From: Tumebacillus permanentifrigoris | Lineage (GTDB): Bacteria; Bacillota; Bacilli; Tumebacillales; Tumebacillaceae | DNA: 64,000 nucleotides | Assembly: GCF_003148565.1 (NCBI RefSeq) | Contig: NZ_QGGL01000003.1 | Span: 1 to 64,000, forward strand | Direction of reading: 5' to 3' | Shown: positions 27,027 to 36,204 of the stretch, one piece after another | Layout of the letters: each line of letters opens with the position of its first letter | Numbering within the stretch: position 1 is the first letter of the stretch | The notes under the pieces: model-generated | Told to the model about the DNA's origin: nothing | What the model saw: the letters and a program-made list of their open reading frames with translations, nothing else | Databases searched by the model: none | Position numbers and translations under genes: made by a program

Positions 27027-28610
27027 ATGACGACTTTTTCCGATCTGAATCTGAACAAGAAAGTGCACCAAGCGATCAGTGACATGGGGTATGAGGAACC
27101 ATCCCCGATTCAGGTACAATGCATCCCGAAAGTGCTCGAAGGTATCGATTTAATCGGTCAAGCACAGACCGGTACCGGCAAGACAGCCGCCTTTGGCATC
27201 CCGATTATCGAGTTGGTCACCACCACCAAACCGGTGCAAGCGCTGATTTTGACGCCGACCCGCGAGTTGGCGATCCAAGTCGCAGGTGAGATGCGCAAGA
27301 TTGCCAAGTACAAACGCGTGAAAACCCTTCCGATCTACGGCGGCCAATCGATTGGCTCGCAGATTCGCGCCCTGCAACAGGGCGTGCAGGTTGTGATCGG
27401 AACCCCTGGCCGCGTGCTTGACCACCTGCGCCGTGGCACGCTCAAACTCGACAAAGTCCGCACCGTCGTGCTCGACGAAGCGGACGAAATGCTCGACATG
27501 GGGTTCATCGAGGATATCGAATCCATTCTGCGTGAGACGCCATCCGATCGTCAGACGCTGCTGTTCTCCGCCACGATGCCGCCCGAAGTCAAGCGCTTGT
27601 CCGCTCGATACATGAGGGACCCTGAAAGCGTGTCGATCAACCGCGGTGAAGTGTCCGTCCCGCTGATCGAGCAAGTTTTCTACAAAGTGTTGGAGCGCAC
27701 CAAGCTGGAGAGTTTGTGCCGCATCGTCGACAGTGAAGAAGTCGAGCTCGGCATCATCTTTTGCCGCACCAAGCGCGGTGTTGACGAGTTGTCAGACGCC
27801 CTGATGGCGCGCGGTTACCTCGCAGATGGACTGCACGGCGACCTCTCGCAGGCACAGCGCGACCGCGTCATGCGCAAGTTCCGCACCAACGATATCCAAC
27901 TGTTGATCGCAACCGACGTGGCAGCGCGTGGGATCGACGTCGAAAACGTCACCCATGTCATCAATTACGACGTCCCGCAAGATCCAGAGTCCTATGTACA
28001 CCGCATCGGACGAACGGGCCGTGCCGGCAAAAAGGGCCTCGCGCTCACGCTCGTCACACCCCCGGAGTTCAAAATGCTCAAGTTGATCGAAAAAGAAACG
28101 AAGTCCAAAGTGACCGCACGTGATGTTCCATCGTTGGCTGACGTTGCGGAGCGCCAAGCGGAAGTCTGGCGTGACCGTCTCGTGCGCACGGTGCAAGAAG
28201 GCAAACTGGCGACCTACCGTGCCATCCTCGCCAACCTGATGGACGAATTCGATCCGATCGATCTCGCATCGGCAGCATTGAAGATCGCCAGTGGCGAAGA
28301 CTTCGAGCAACCGGAGAAGGATTACAACTTCGGTGAGACCGGCGGAGCGCCGGGGATGGTGCGTTTCTTTGTCAACATCGGCCGTTCGGCGAAGGTTGGA
28401 CCTTCCGAACTCGTGCGCTTTATTTCGGAGGAGTGCGGGATTCCGGGCAATGCGGTCGGCAAGATCGATATCTTCGAAAAGTTCACCTTCGTGGAAGTGC
28501 AGGAGGAATCCGCACCGTTCGTCTACGAAGCGTTGCGCAAATCCCGCCTGAACGGGGCGCGTGTCAATCTCGAACCGGCACGCCCGCGTGAACGTTCTTC
28601 TCGCAAATAA
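27027..28610 (+). CDS. DEAD-box ATP-dependent RNA helicase with DbpA-type RNA-binding domain
   Basis: 527 aa. Helicase core with Q motif (EEPSPIQVQCI), motif I AQTGTGKT, motif Ia PTREL, motif II DEADEM, motif III SATMP, and motifs V-VI (IATDVAARGIDVENV, HRIGRTGRAGK). Residues 445-520 form a DbpA/DeaD-like RNA-binding domain (MVRFFVNIGRSAKVGPSELVRFISEECGI). Likely acts in ribosome assembly or with RNases in mRNA turnover. Ten bases after cinA, so in the same transcript. Named family only: DeaD, CshA and DbpA cannot be told apart safely. Confidence 0.93.
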   Translation: MTTFSDLNLNKKVHQAISDMGYEEPSPIQVQCIPKVLEGIDLIGQAQTGTGKTAAFGIPIIELVTTTKPVQALILTPTRELAIQVAGEMRKIAKYKRVKTLPIYGGQSIGSQIRALQQGVQVVIGTPGRVLDHLRRGTLKLDKVRTVVLDEADEMLDMGFIEDIESILRETPSDRQTLLFSATMPPEVKRLSARYMRDPESVSINRGEVSVPLIEQVFYKVLERTKLESLCRIVDSEEVELGIIFCRTKRGVDELSDALMARGYLADGLHGDLSQAQRDRVMRKFRTNDIQLLIATDVAARGIDVENVTHVINYDVPQDPESYVHRIGRTGRAGKKGLALTLVTPPEFKMLKLIEKETKSKVTARDVPSLADVAERQAEVWRDRLVRTVQEGKLATYRAILANLMDEFDPIDLASAALKIASGEDFEQPEKDYNFGETGGAPGMVRFFVNIGRSAKVGPSELVRFISEECGIPGNAVGKIDIFEKFTFVEVQEESAPFVYEALRKSRLNGARVNLEPARPRERSSRK

Positions 28611-28634
28611 ATGATTACGACCTGACAAGTGGAG

Positions 28635-28670
28635 GGCTGTTGACATATTCTATACGTCAACAGCCTTTTT
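28635..28670 (+). terminator. Intrinsic terminator after the DEAD-box helicase
   Basis: Perfect 10-bp stem GGCTGTTGAC/GTCAACAGCC, then TTTTT. Confidence 0.9.
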
Positions 28671-28710
28671 GTTGAACTGAATTTGTTGAATTTTGTAAGG
28701 AGTTGTAGCC

Positions 28711-29427
28711 ATGATAACCAATACAAATACCTATAAAGTGATCAGCGATATCCACGGTTGTGACGCAGAATTTGCTGACTTGCTGCGCGTGGCCCACTAC
28801 AACCCTGACAACGAGCAGTTGATTTTGTTGGGCGACTATGTGGACCGAGGCCCGAACGCACGCGGTGTCGTGGAGCGTGTGATGGGGTTGGTGCGCGACT
28901 ACGGAGCGGTGGCGTTGGGTGGCAACCACGAGGACTTGTTTTTGGACTGGCTCGATGAGGTGGAGGGGTCGGAGCGATTTTTGTGGGAGGTCGTCGGCGG
29001 ACGCGAGACGATCCGCAGTTTCAGCGGGATCGAGGACTTGGACACCGCACGGAGCTTGATTTTGGAAACTCGATCTGAGCAGATCGAGTTTTTGCGGGCA
29101 TTGCCCGACACCCATGAGATCGACGGTTATCTCTTCGTCCATGCGGGCATCGACCCGATGGTCGCCGACTGGCGCGCGACGACCCGGCACTTGTTCCGTT
29201 GGATTCGCAGCGAGTTTCATCTCACGCCGCACCAAGCAGACGCGGTTGTGGTGTTCGGACATACGCCGACGACGCGCTTGCACGCGGATGAAACCTGCGC
29301 GGACATCTGGTACGGCGAAAAAATCATCGGCATCGATGGCGGTTGTGTGTTTGGGAACCAACTGAATTGCTTGGAGATCGGCCCCGACGGTCACAAGACC
29401 TACGCCGTGGCCCGCAAAGGTATGTAA
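28711..29427 (+). CDS. Calcineurin-like metallophosphatase (PrpE/ApaH-like)
   Basis: 238-aa metallophosphoesterase of the bacterial serine/threonine phosphatase family. Motifs: SDIHGCD (residues 11-17), GDYVDRGPN, GGNHEDL, then VHAG and FGHTPT. Substrates in the family are phosphoproteins or dinucleoside tetraphosphates; not decidable here. AAGGAG 7 nt before ATG. Monocistronic or with the next gene, which starts 53 bases on. Confidence 0.9.
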   Translation: MITNTNTYKVISDIHGCDAEFADLLRVAHYNPDNEQLILLGDYVDRGPNARGVVERVMGLVRDYGAVALGGNHEDLFLDWLDEVEGSERFLWEVVGGRETIRSFSGIEDLDTARSLILETRSEQIEFLRALPDTHEIDGYLFVHAGIDPMVADWRATTRHLFRWIRSEFHLTPHQADAVVVFGHTPTTRLHADETCADIWYGEKIIGIDGGCVFGNQLNCLEIGPDGHKTYAVARKGM

Positions 29428-29480
29428 TTCCTGCCGTTGAGTTACCTTACAGGAAAACACTCACCTAAGGAGACACGACG

Positions 29481-30494
29481 ATGTGGAAACGTTCTGGGCT
29501 TCGAGTTGCAGGAGTTTTGCTTGTGGCGCTCCTGTGCAGCGGCTTCGGAAAAGCGGAGCCGACGTTATTGATCGCCTTCACCGATGAACGTGAGGCTGTG
29601 CACCACTTACAGTTCCAGCCGCCGGCGGCCGAGGCATCGCTGCTCGACCTCGCCGATCAGGGCGGGGGGCAGACCGCGGTGTTGGCAGCAGATGGCAAGC
29701 GGCTATATGAAGCAGGTCGCGATGCCGAACAGCACTTGCAGCTGTACGAAGTGGACCTCCGCACCCAGTCGCGCCGTCAACTGACCACGCAGTTCGTCCG
29801 CATCGACAACCTGCGCTTGGACAAAAAGCACCGCCGTCTCTACTTGCGCGTGCTGCAAAAAGGCCACCAGAACGCGCAGGTCGCCGCGTATGACCTCGAA
29901 AAAGGGACCGTACAGGTCTGGAGCCCGGAGGAGTTCGACACCAGCGTGCAGAGTTTTGACGTCAATCCAAAGTCGGGTGATCTGTTGGCGTGGGTGTATT
30001 CGCTCCGGGAGGAGCAGGAGCACGTCGAGGAGGGTCACCAGATGGAAGCCCCGATGGAGCCACCGCACTACAAACTCCAGTTGCACAAGGACGGGGGAGC
30101 GGCTGCAGGGCAGCAAGTGGGTGAGTCGGAGAAGCAGCCGCTCGATGTCTCGCTGTCTGAGGACGGTCAGCATGCGCTGTTCGCTGCGGTGCAGTGGCCG
30201 CATGAAGAACGGATGCGCTATTCGATCGTACACGCCGATCTGAGGACTGGTAATTCGCACACCGTGTTGGTCGAACAAGGACGAGTTGCCGAGTTGAAAC
30301 AGCCGCAGTACGCTCCGGATGGGCGAGGGTTCTACTTCACCGCCGCTGCCGCCGACCAGCCGATGCAGACGGACAAGCAAGGTGACCAGAGCCGTCCGCG
30401 CGCTTTGTACCGCTATGATTTCAAATCAAAAGCGGCCGTCGAGGTCTGGAAACGAGCAGGCGGCAAGCTCAACCAATACTTGCTACAACGGTAA
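29481..30494 (+). CDS. Exported beta-propeller-like protein of unknown function
   Basis: 337 aa. Signal peptide-like N-terminus (MWKRSGLRVAGVLLVALLCSGFGKA); CSGFG could serve as a weak lipobox but lacks a proper LxxC. The body shows repeated WD/TolB-like units (LYEVDLRTQSRRQLT, AAYDLEKGTVQVWSP, LYRYDFKSKAAVEVW) consistent with a beta propeller. A Glu/His/Met-rich insert is present near 180-195. Ends directly before the terminator that precedes recA. Function not recognised. Confidence 0.75.
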   Translation: MWKRSGLRVAGVLLVALLCSGFGKAEPTLLIAFTDEREAVHHLQFQPPAAEASLLDLADQGGGQTAVLAADGKRLYEAGRDAEQHLQLYEVDLRTQSRRQLTTQFVRIDNLRLDKKHRRLYLRVLQKGHQNAQVAAYDLEKGTVQVWSPEEFDTSVQSFDVNPKSGDLLAWVYSLREEQEHVEEGHQMEAPMEPPHYKLQLHKDGGAAAGQQVGESEKQPLDVSLSEDGQHALFAAVQWPHEERMRYSIVHADLRTGNSHTVLVEQGRVAELKQPQYAPDGRGFYFTAAAADQPMQTDKQGDQSRPRALYRYDFKSKAAVEVWKRAGGKLNQYLLQR

Positions 30495-30526
30495 AAAAGC
30501 CCCGGTGAAAATCCGGGGCTTTTTTT
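30493..30526 (+). terminator. Intrinsic terminator before recA
   Basis: AAAAAAGCCCCGG pairs with CCGGGGCTTTTTT, 7-nt loop, T7. Confidence 0.92.
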
Positions 30527-30527
30527 G

Positions 30528-30541
30528 CGAACAAACGTTTG
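30528..30541. promoter_or_regulatory. LexA (DinR) box of recA
   Basis: CGAAC-AAAC-GTTTG, 9 of 10 arm bases of the CGAAC-N4-GTTCG consensus, overlapping the -35 of the recA promoter. SOS control of recA is established in Bacillus. Confidence 0.8.
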
Positions 30542-30567
30542 CTTTTTATTTTGAATCATTATATAAT
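30539..30567 (+). promoter_or_regulatory. recA promoter
   Basis: TTGCTT (30539-30544), 17-bp spacer, TATAAT (30562-30567). The -35 overlaps the LexA box. Confidence 0.7.
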
Positions 30568-30593
30568 AAAAGGGCAGGGATTGGAGAAACCAT

Positions 30594-30632
30594 CACGAAA
30601 CTAGTAGCTTGGGAATGGCTAGTACTTTCGTG
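30594..30632 (+). other. Stem-loop in the recA leader
   Basis: CACGAAACTAGTAGC pairs with GCTAGTACTTTCGTG, 15 positions with two mismatches, around a short loop. No T tract follows, so not a terminator. It ends about 12 bases before the recA ribosome binding site (AAAGGGGAG). Possible role in mRNA stability or translation control. Confidence 0.5.
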
Positions 30633-30658
30633 AGTGTAGATAAAGGGGAGTGTAACCA

Positions 30659-31729
30659 TTGGCAAACGATCGCAAAGCGGCGTTGGATATGGCATTGCGC
30701 CAGATCGAAAAGCAATTTGGGAAAGGTTCCGTCATGAAGCTCGGAGAAGCAGCGTCTTCGATGAATATCGAAGTGGTATCATCCGGCTCGTTGGCGTTGG
30801 ATATTGCGCTCGGAGTCGGCGGTTACCCGCGCGGGCGAATCATCGAAGTTTACGGTCCGGAATCCTCCGGTAAAACCACCGTCACGCTCCACGCGATTGC
30901 TTCTGTGCAACGCAATGGCGGCATGGCGGCGTTCATCGACGCGGAGCACGCGCTCGACCCGACCTATGCGGCTAAGCTCGGCGTCAACATCGACGAACTG
31001 CTGATCTCGCAACCGGACACCGGAGAGCAAGCGTTGGAAATCGCAGAAGCGCTCGTGCGCTCGGGTGCGGTCGACATGGTCGTCGTTGACTCCGTTGCCG
31101 CACTGGTTCCAAAAGCTGAGATCGAGGGCGATATGGGCGATTCGCACGTCGGTCTGCAAGCTCGTCTCATGTCGCAAGCGCTGCGCAAGCTCGCGGGTGC
31201 GATCAACAAGTCGAAAACCATCGCGATCTTCATCAACCAGATTCGTGAAAAAGTCGGCGTCATGTTCGGGAACCCGGAAACCACGACCGGTGGTCGTGCG
31301 CTGAAGTTCTACTCCACCGTGCGCATCGACGTGCGTCGTGCCGAAGCGATCAAGCAAGGGAACGACACCGTCGGGAACCGTACCCGTATCAAGGTCGTCA
31401 AAAACAAAGTTGCGCCGCCGTTCCGTCAGGCGGATGTCGACATCGTGTTTGGCGAAGGCATCTCCCGTGAAGGCACGATCATCGACTTGGGTGCTGAGCA
31501 CGATATCGTCGCCAAATCCGGTGCGTGGTACTCCTTCGAAGACGAACGCCTCGGCCAAGGCCGCGAGAACGCCAAGCAGTTCCTCAAAGACCACCCGGCG
31601 GTCGCGCACAAGATCGAGTCCAAAATCCGCGACTACTACAACCTCGGCAAAGTAGACGCGGCAACCTTCACAGCATCGGATGAAGAGCTCGCTGACCAAG
31701 AAGCGGACGGGGAACTGCTGGAGTTTTAA
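30659..31729 (+). CDS. recA: Recombinase RecA
   Basis: 356 aa. Forms the ATP-dependent filament on single-stranded DNA that drives strand exchange and LexA self-cleavage. Walker [10 protein letters not shown] near 67-75, Walker [15 protein letters not shown]-binding loop L1 [19 protein letters not shown], and L2 with [20 protein letters not shown]. Acidic C-terminal tail. TTG start with AAAGGGGAG upstream. Preceded by a LexA box and followed at 15 bases by recX. Confidence 0.98.
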   Translation: MANDRKAALDMALRQIEKQFGKGSVMKLGEAASSMNIEVVSSGSLALDIALGVGGYPRGRIIEVYGPESSGKTTVTLHAIASVQRNGGMAAFIDAEHALDPTYAAKLGVNIDELLISQPDTGEQALEIAEALVRSGAVDMVVVDSVAALVPKAEIEGDMGDSHVGLQARLMSQALRKLAGAINKSKTIAIFINQIREKVGVMFGNPETTTGGRALKFYSTVRIDVRRAEAIKQGNDTVGNRTRIKVVKNKVAPPFRQADVDIVFGEGISREGTIIDLGAEHDIVAKSGAWYSFEDERLGQGRENAKQFLKDHPAVAHKIESKIRDYYNLGKVDAATFTASDEELADQEADGELLEF

Positions 31730-31744
31730 GCCAGCACCCTACCC

Positions 31745-32575
31745 ATGATGAACGGATATAAGAAACGCGGCGGCAACCGCAATCAGAAGGGCTCCTGGGT
31801 TCGTTCCAGGGGCTCTGACGATTTATCAGGACAGGACGAATCATCAGACAGCCGAGAGTCTGCTACATCTCGTGAACCCGCGAACGCACTCGACGAGCGA
31901 CAGGAGCGTCAACCCCCCGATTTCAAAGCAGGTAAACTCACCTCGCTCACCGTGCAAAAGGGCAACCCTGACCGCCTGAGCATGTTTGTGGACGATGTAT
32001 TCCTGATGGGGGTTCGACGTGAAGTCGCCTACAAGTATGGATTTAAAAAAGACCTCGAAGTCACCGTCGACTTCCTGCAGGAAGTTTGGCGGGACGAGGA
32101 GGGCTTTCGAGCGCGCGATCTGGCGGCGAAATACCTCGGCACCAAGTCGCGCACAACAAAGCAGATCCGCGACTATCTGCTCGGCAAATTCTTTGACGAG
32201 GAAGTCGTCGAGCGAACGATCGACTGGTTGAACGGGTTAGGCTACCTCGATGACGGTCAGTTTGCCCGCCAGTGGGTAGAAAACCGGACGCGTTTTCGCC
32301 CGCGTGGCAAGTCGATGCTGCGCTGGGAACTGCAACAAAAGGGAATTGCCCGCGCCGACATCGAAGAGGCGCTCACCACGGAGCTGGAGGGCGATGCGGA
32401 GATTCAAGCGGCGGTGCAACTTCTGCAAAAGAAAGTCGGTCATAAATCAATCGATTTTACCTCTGCAGAACGCAAAAAGTTGTCAAATCACTTGGCGCGA
32501 CGTGGGTTTTCCGGGTCTGTGATCAGTGAGGCGATGCGCCGTTTCCGCGAACTCGCCAATCTTGACAATGATTGA
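31745..32575 (+). CDS. recX: RecX, regulator of RecA
   Basis: 276 aa. Residues 1-55 are a low-complexity, charged, Ser/Arg/Glu-rich extension not typical of RecX. The RecX body begins near 60 (GKLTSLTVQKGNPDRLSMFVDD) and holds three-helix repeats (ARDLAAKYLGTKSRTTKQIRDYL; GYLDDGQFARQWVENRTRFRPRGKSMLRWELQQKG; the last near 250). RecX binds within the RecA filament groove and modulates it. No clear Shine-Dalgarno site precedes ATG 31745, so translation may depend on coupling to recA. Confidence 0.92.
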   Translation: MMNGYKKRGGNRNQKGSWVRSRGSDDLSGQDESSDSRESATSREPANALDERQERQPPDFKAGKLTSLTVQKGNPDRLSMFVDDVFLMGVRREVAYKYGFKKDLEVTVDFLQEVWRDEEGFRARDLAAKYLGTKSRTTKQIRDYLLGKFFDEEVVERTIDWLNGLGYLDDGQFARQWVENRTRFRPRGKSMLRWELQQKGIARADIEEALTTELEGDAEIQAAVQLLQKKVGHKSIDFTSAERKKLSNHLARRGFSGSVISEAMRRFRELANLDND

Positions 32576-32590
32576 CACAACGGATACAAT
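32562..32590 (+). promoter_or_regulatory. SigA promoter of rny
   Basis: TTGACA (32562-32567), 17-bp spacer, TACAAT (32585-32590), overlapping the last codons of recX. A second TTGACA at 32572 and a TATAAT at 32591 lie too close together to pair with each other. Leader of about 105 bases before rny. Confidence 0.75.
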
Positions 32591-32704
32591 TATAATTGCG
32601 TATAAACAGCTTGATTCAATCTCACCCTACTGTAACTTTCGCATACCGAGACCGCTCGTCACCTCGCTCAGATCATAATAGACTGGCAAGGAGGCGTCAC
32701 CTCG

Positions 32705-34246
32705 ATGGATTATTTGGTTATGATCCTATTGTCTCTTATTTTCTTGTTTGTAGGTGGTTTTATCGGCTATCTGGTGCGCCGCAACATTGCGGAAGGCAAG
32801 ATCGCCACAGCGGAAGCGCAGGCGGTGCAAATCGTCGACAATGCCGCGAAGGAAGCCGAAGCCAAGAAAAAAGAAGCAGTGTTGGAAGCGAAAGAAGAAG
32901 TTCACCGTTTACGTTCCGAAGCTGAAAAAGACATCCGCGAACGTCGTAACGAGGTGCAGCGCCTCGAGCGTCGGATCCTCCAAAAGGAGGAGACGCTTGA
33001 CCGCAAAACCGAGCAGATCGAGAAACGCGGAGAAGTCTTATCGAATAAAGAACGTAGTATCGAAGAAATGAAGGATAGTGCTGAGTCACACCTTCGTGAA
33101 CAAGTGGCTGAACTTGAACGGATCTCCGGCCTCAGTCGTGACGATGCACGTCAGTTAATCCTGACCAACGTCGAGAATGAGTGCCGTCATGAAGCAGCGA
33201 TCATGATGAAGGAGATCGAGAATCAAGCGAAAGACGAAGCTGAGAAGAAGGCGAAGGAAATCATCGCCACGGCCATTCAGCGTTGCGCAGCCGACCATGT
33301 CGCAGAGACCACCGTCTCCGTCGTGGCACTGCCGAACGACGAGATGAAGGGCCGCATCATCGGTCGCGAAGGCCGCAACATTCGTGCTTTGGAAACCTTG
33401 ACCGGTATCGACCTCATCATCGACGACACGCCGGAAGCGGTCATCCTCTCCGGGTTTGACCCGGTACGCCGCGAGATCGCACGTGTGGCACTGGAAAAAT
33501 TGGTCGCCGACGGTCGGATTCACCCTGCTCGTATCGAGGAGATGGTGGAAAAGGCTCGTCGCGAGATCGACGATCGCATCCGCGAGGAAGGCGAACAGGC
33601 CACCTTCGAGACGGGTGTACATGGGATTCACCCCGACTTGATCAAAGTTCTGGGCCGACTCAAGTACCGCACTTCCTACGGTCAGAACGTTCTCAAACAT
33701 TCGATCGAAGTCTCACACCTCGCCGGCCTCATGGCAGCCGAGTTGGGACTGGATGTTCAACTTGCCAAGCGTGCAGGTCTGCTGCATGACATCGGCAAGG
33801 CGATCACTCATGAAGTCGAAGGTTCGCATGTGGAGATCGGGGTTGACCTGGCCAAGAAGTACAAGGAGCACCCGATTGTCATAAACGCGATTGGTGCGCA
33901 TCATGGTGACATTGAATTTACGTCACCGATCTCGATGTTGGTCGCAGCTGCAGACGCATTGTCCGCTGCTCGCCCAGGTGCGCGCCGTGAAACGCTTGAC
34001 ATCTACATCAAGCGTCTGGAGAAATTGGAAGAAATTGCCGAATCGTTTGACGGCGTGGACAAGTCCTACGCAATTCAGGCTGGACGTGAAGTACGTATCA
34101 TCGTGAAGCCTGAGCAGATTGATGACGCAGAATCGGTACGCGTGGCACGTGAAATTTCCAAGAAAATCGAGAGTGAACTCGATTACCCTGGACAAATCAA
34201 AGTTACGGTCATCCGGGAGACCCGAGCCGTCGAATACGCAAAATAA
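32705..34246 (+). CDS. rny: Ribonuclease Y
   Basis: 513-aa membrane-anchored endoribonuclease that starts mRNA decay. N-terminal span (residues 3-22), long coiled coil (about 30-190, rich in K/E/R/A), KH RNA-binding domain (about 205-265, [19 protein letters not shown]), and an HD domain with HDIGKAI near 360 and IGAHHGD. ATG with GGAGG upstream. It has its own promoter and ends before a terminator. Works with RNase J and YmdB encoded in this window. Confidence 0.97.
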   Translation: MDYLVMILLSLIFLFVGGFIGYLVRRNIAEGKIATAEAQAVQIVDNAAKEAEAKKKEAVLEAKEEVHRLRSEAEKDIRERRNEVQRLERRILQKEETLDRKTEQIEKRGEVLSNKERSIEEMKDSAESHLREQVAELERISGLSRDDARQLILTNVENECRHEAAIMMKEIENQAKDEAEKKAKEIIATAIQRCAADHVAETTVSVVALPNDEMKGRIIGREGRNIRALETLTGIDLIIDDTPEAVILSGFDPVRREIARVALEKLVADGRIHPARIEEMVEKARREIDDRIREEGEQATFETGVHGIHPDLIKVLGRLKYRTSYGQNVLKHSIEVSHLAGLMAAELGLDVQLAKRAGLLHDIGKAITHEVEGSHVEIGVDLAKKYKEHPIVINAIGAHHGDIEFTSPISMLVAAADALSAARPGARRETLDIYIKRLEKLEEIAESFDGVDKSYAIQAGREVRIIVKPEQIDDAESVRVAREISKKIESELDYPGQIKVTVIRETRAVEYAK

Positions 34247-34274
34247 AGTAGCCTTTTGGCTGCTTTATTTTTTT
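34245..34274 (+). terminator. Terminator after rny
   Basis: Stem AAAGTAGCC/GGCTGCTTT (one G-U), 4-nt loop, then ATTTTTTT. Confidence 0.85.
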
Positions 34275-34369
34275 GTTGCTAGAGCCCCTACTATTTACCT
34301 GCAGGAATTCCTCTAAACAGAGGCGAATAGGTCACAAGACTCATTATGTGTGAAAAAGGTGTTGATCTC

Positions 34370-34876
34370 GTGGCGAAACCTCGCTTGAAGGAATCTCCGG
34401 GCACGAATCTGTTGATTTCGTTCTTGATTCGCTATCCGGAACTGTCATCTCTACGGTATAACCAAGCTACGAAGACGTTGTCGTTCACCGTCTTGCTCAA
34501 GGGCGAGATTGCAACCGAACGGCAAACGGAGTTTGTCGAGTTTCTCGACAGCTACCACGAAGCTTGCCAAATGGTCGACCCCAAGTTCCCGACACGGGGA
34601 CGCGTTGAGCATACGGTGCTCGACGGTGTGACGGTGTTGGTGTATGAGCAACGCGTCGAAGCGTTGAACATCGTGGAAGTCCGGCTGCTTATGCAATTGT
34701 TCGTGGAGTTCTACGGCAGCATGATCGGAGCGGAAGCGCTCCCGTTGCAAGAAGAGGAGTTGTACGCCCAGGAGGAGATCATCGAATCGATCCTCGGCGC
34801 GAAGGAAACGTGGCGTGAGGAAAAGTCGATCGTCGCGTACCGCGATGGTGGCCGCGTTTTTGTTTACAATAAATAG
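34370..34876 (+). CDS. Conserved-looking protein of unknown function between rny and ymdB
   Basis: 168 residues with GTG start (AAAGGTG 9 nt upstream); an in-frame ATG at 34346 has a weaker site. No known domain recognised. Alternating beta/alpha pattern (YPELSSLRYNQATKTLSFTVLL; GVTVLVYEQRVEALNIVEVRLLMQLFVEFY), acidic C-terminal half (LQEEELYAQEEIIESILG). Soluble. 18 bases before ymdB, so probably co-transcribed with it, and a link to RNA turnover is possible but unproven. Confidence 0.75.
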   Translation: MAKPRLKESPGTNLLISFLIRYPELSSLRYNQATKTLSFTVLLKGEIATERQTEFVEFLDSYHEACQMVDPKFPTRGRVEHTVLDGVTVLVYEQRVEALNIVEVRLLMQLFVEFYGSMIGAEALPLQEEELYAQEEIIESILGAKETWREEKSIVAYRDGGRVFVYNK

Positions 34877-34894
34877 TTCGGAGGAACATACAGC

Positions 34895-35692
34895 GTGCGA
34901 ATATTGTTTCTAGGAGATATCGTCGGACATCCAGGCAAGCAGATGGTGGAGACATGGATGCCGAAATTGTTTGATCACTACCAGCCAGACCTCGTCATCG
35001 CCAATGCGGAAAACATCGCACCCAACGGTCGCGGGATTACACCACGACTGGCGGAGGCGCTTTTTGACGCGCAAGTTGACATCCTCACGATGGGCAACCA
35101 CGTCTGGGATCAGAAGGAATCGCTTTCCTTCATCGACATCGACCGCCGCGTCGTGCGCCCGGCTAATTTCCCAGAGGGCACGCCAGGTCATGGCTACACG
35201 CTGTGCAAGGTCGGTTCCGTGCAAGTAGCGATCGTCAACGTCCTCGGCCGCGCCCTCATGGGTAGCGACTACGATGATCCGTTCCGCGCGATGGATCGGA
35301 TTCTCGAGGAGATTGGGACCAAGGCGAAGCACATTTTTGTCGATGTGCACGCCGAGACCACTTCGGAGAAGTACGCAATGGGCAACTACCTCGCCGGTCG
35401 CGTCTCCGCTGTTGTTGGCACGCATACTCATGTGCAAACTGCCGATGATCGAATCCTTCCAGGTGGTACCGCCTACCTGACTGATGCCGGCATGTGTGGT
35501 CCATATGATTCGATCATCGGGTTCTCCAAAGACCTCGTGCTCCAGAGGTTCCTCACCCAGATGCCGACCCGCTTTGAAGTGGCACAAGGGGCGGGACAAC
35601 TGCACGGGGCGGTGATTGACCTGAACGAACAAGGTCGTGCTCAGAAGATCGAACGCATCTCGATTACGCCCGATCGTCCTTTTATCATGTAA
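34895..35692 (+). CDS. ymdB: YmdB metallophosphoesterase (2',3'-cyclic nucleotide phosphodiesterase)
   Basis: 265 aa, TIGR00282 family. Metal-binding motifs: FLGDIVG (Asp near residue 6), NAENIA, GNHVWD, DVHAE and GTHTHVQTAD. In B. subtilis YmdB controls biofilm versus motility through mRNA levels. GTG start with GGAGG 9 nt upstream. Follows rny and precedes spoVS as in Bacillus. Confidence 0.95.
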   Translation: MRILFLGDIVGHPGKQMVETWMPKLFDHYQPDLVIANAENIAPNGRGITPRLAEALFDAQVDILTMGNHVWDQKESLSFIDIDRRVVRPANFPEGTPGHGYTLCKVGSVQVAIVNVLGRALMGSDYDDPFRAMDRILEEIGTKAKHIFVDVHAETTSEKYAMGNYLAGRVSAVVGTHTHVQTADDRILPGGTAYLTDAGMCGPYDSIIGFSKDLVLQRFLTQMPTRFEVAQGAGQLHGAVIDLNEQGRAQKIERISITPDRPFIM

Positions 35693-35754
35693 ATCATTTG
35701 TTTGTCTCCTTTGGGTCTTTCTGGTCGAATTTTGAGAAAATTGGATCGTTTAGA

Positions 35755-35781
35755 GAAGGAATAATTTTGCATAGGGCGAAT
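35755..35781 (+). promoter_or_regulatory. SigH promoter of spoVS
   Basis: GAAGGAATA, 11-bp spacer, GGC-GAAT (35775-35781). This fits the SigH consensus RnAGGAwww-N11-12-RnnGAAT closely. spoVS is known to be SigH-driven in B. subtilis. Confidence 0.8.
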
Positions 35782-35828
35782 ATAGATAAAGTGTCCTAGC
35801 GATCCAACCCTTAAGGAGGTACGAACAA

Positions 35829-36089
35829 ATGGATATATTAAAAGTTTCAGCAAAATCCAATCCTAATTCTGTAGCCGGCGCACTTGCGGGAGTCCTTCGG
35901 GAACGAGGGCGTGCTGAGATCCAGGCGATCGGGGCGGGCGCATTGAACCAAGCAGTAAAGGCAGTTGCAATTGCTCGAGGATTTGTGGCACCCAGTGGTG
36001 TGGATCTGATTTGCGTTCCAGCATTTACCGATATCATGATCGACGGGGAAGAACGTACTGCGATTAAATTGATCGTAGAACCTCGTTAA
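35829..36089 (+). CDS. spoVS: Stage V sporulation protein S
   Basis: 86-aa Alba-fold protein, nearly invariant in spore formers: MDILKVSAKSNPNSVAGALAG ... INQAVKAVAIARG-like stretch ... FTDIMIDGEERTAIKLIVEPR. Needed for spore coat assembly and proper stage V. AAGGAGG 10 nt upstream, own SigH promoter and terminator. The intergenic stretch before it contains nothing beyond that promoter. Confidence 0.97.
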   Translation: MDILKVSAKSNPNSVAGALAGVLRERGRAEIQAIGAGALNQAVKAVAIARGFVAPSGVDLICVPAFTDIMIDGEERTAIKLIVEPR

Positions 36090-36128
36090 GCGATACGGCA
36101 CTCATACCTCATTTTCAGTGCGCACAGG

Positions 36129-36159
36129 CCTGTTTATCACGTGATAAGCAGGTTTTTTT
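36129..36159 (+). terminator. Intrinsic terminator after spoVS
   Basis: CCTGTTTATCAC/GTGATAAGCAGG (one G-U) followed by T7. Confidence 0.88.
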
Positions 36160-36204
36160 ATTCTGTAAAGCGAAGTTTCCTAGAGAAAAGGAGGAGATCC
36201 ACTC

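Noticed and set aside
35818-35831. LexA-like box before spoVS (CGAAC half site)
   Set aside because: Only one half matches; the second half has no similarity to GTTCG.
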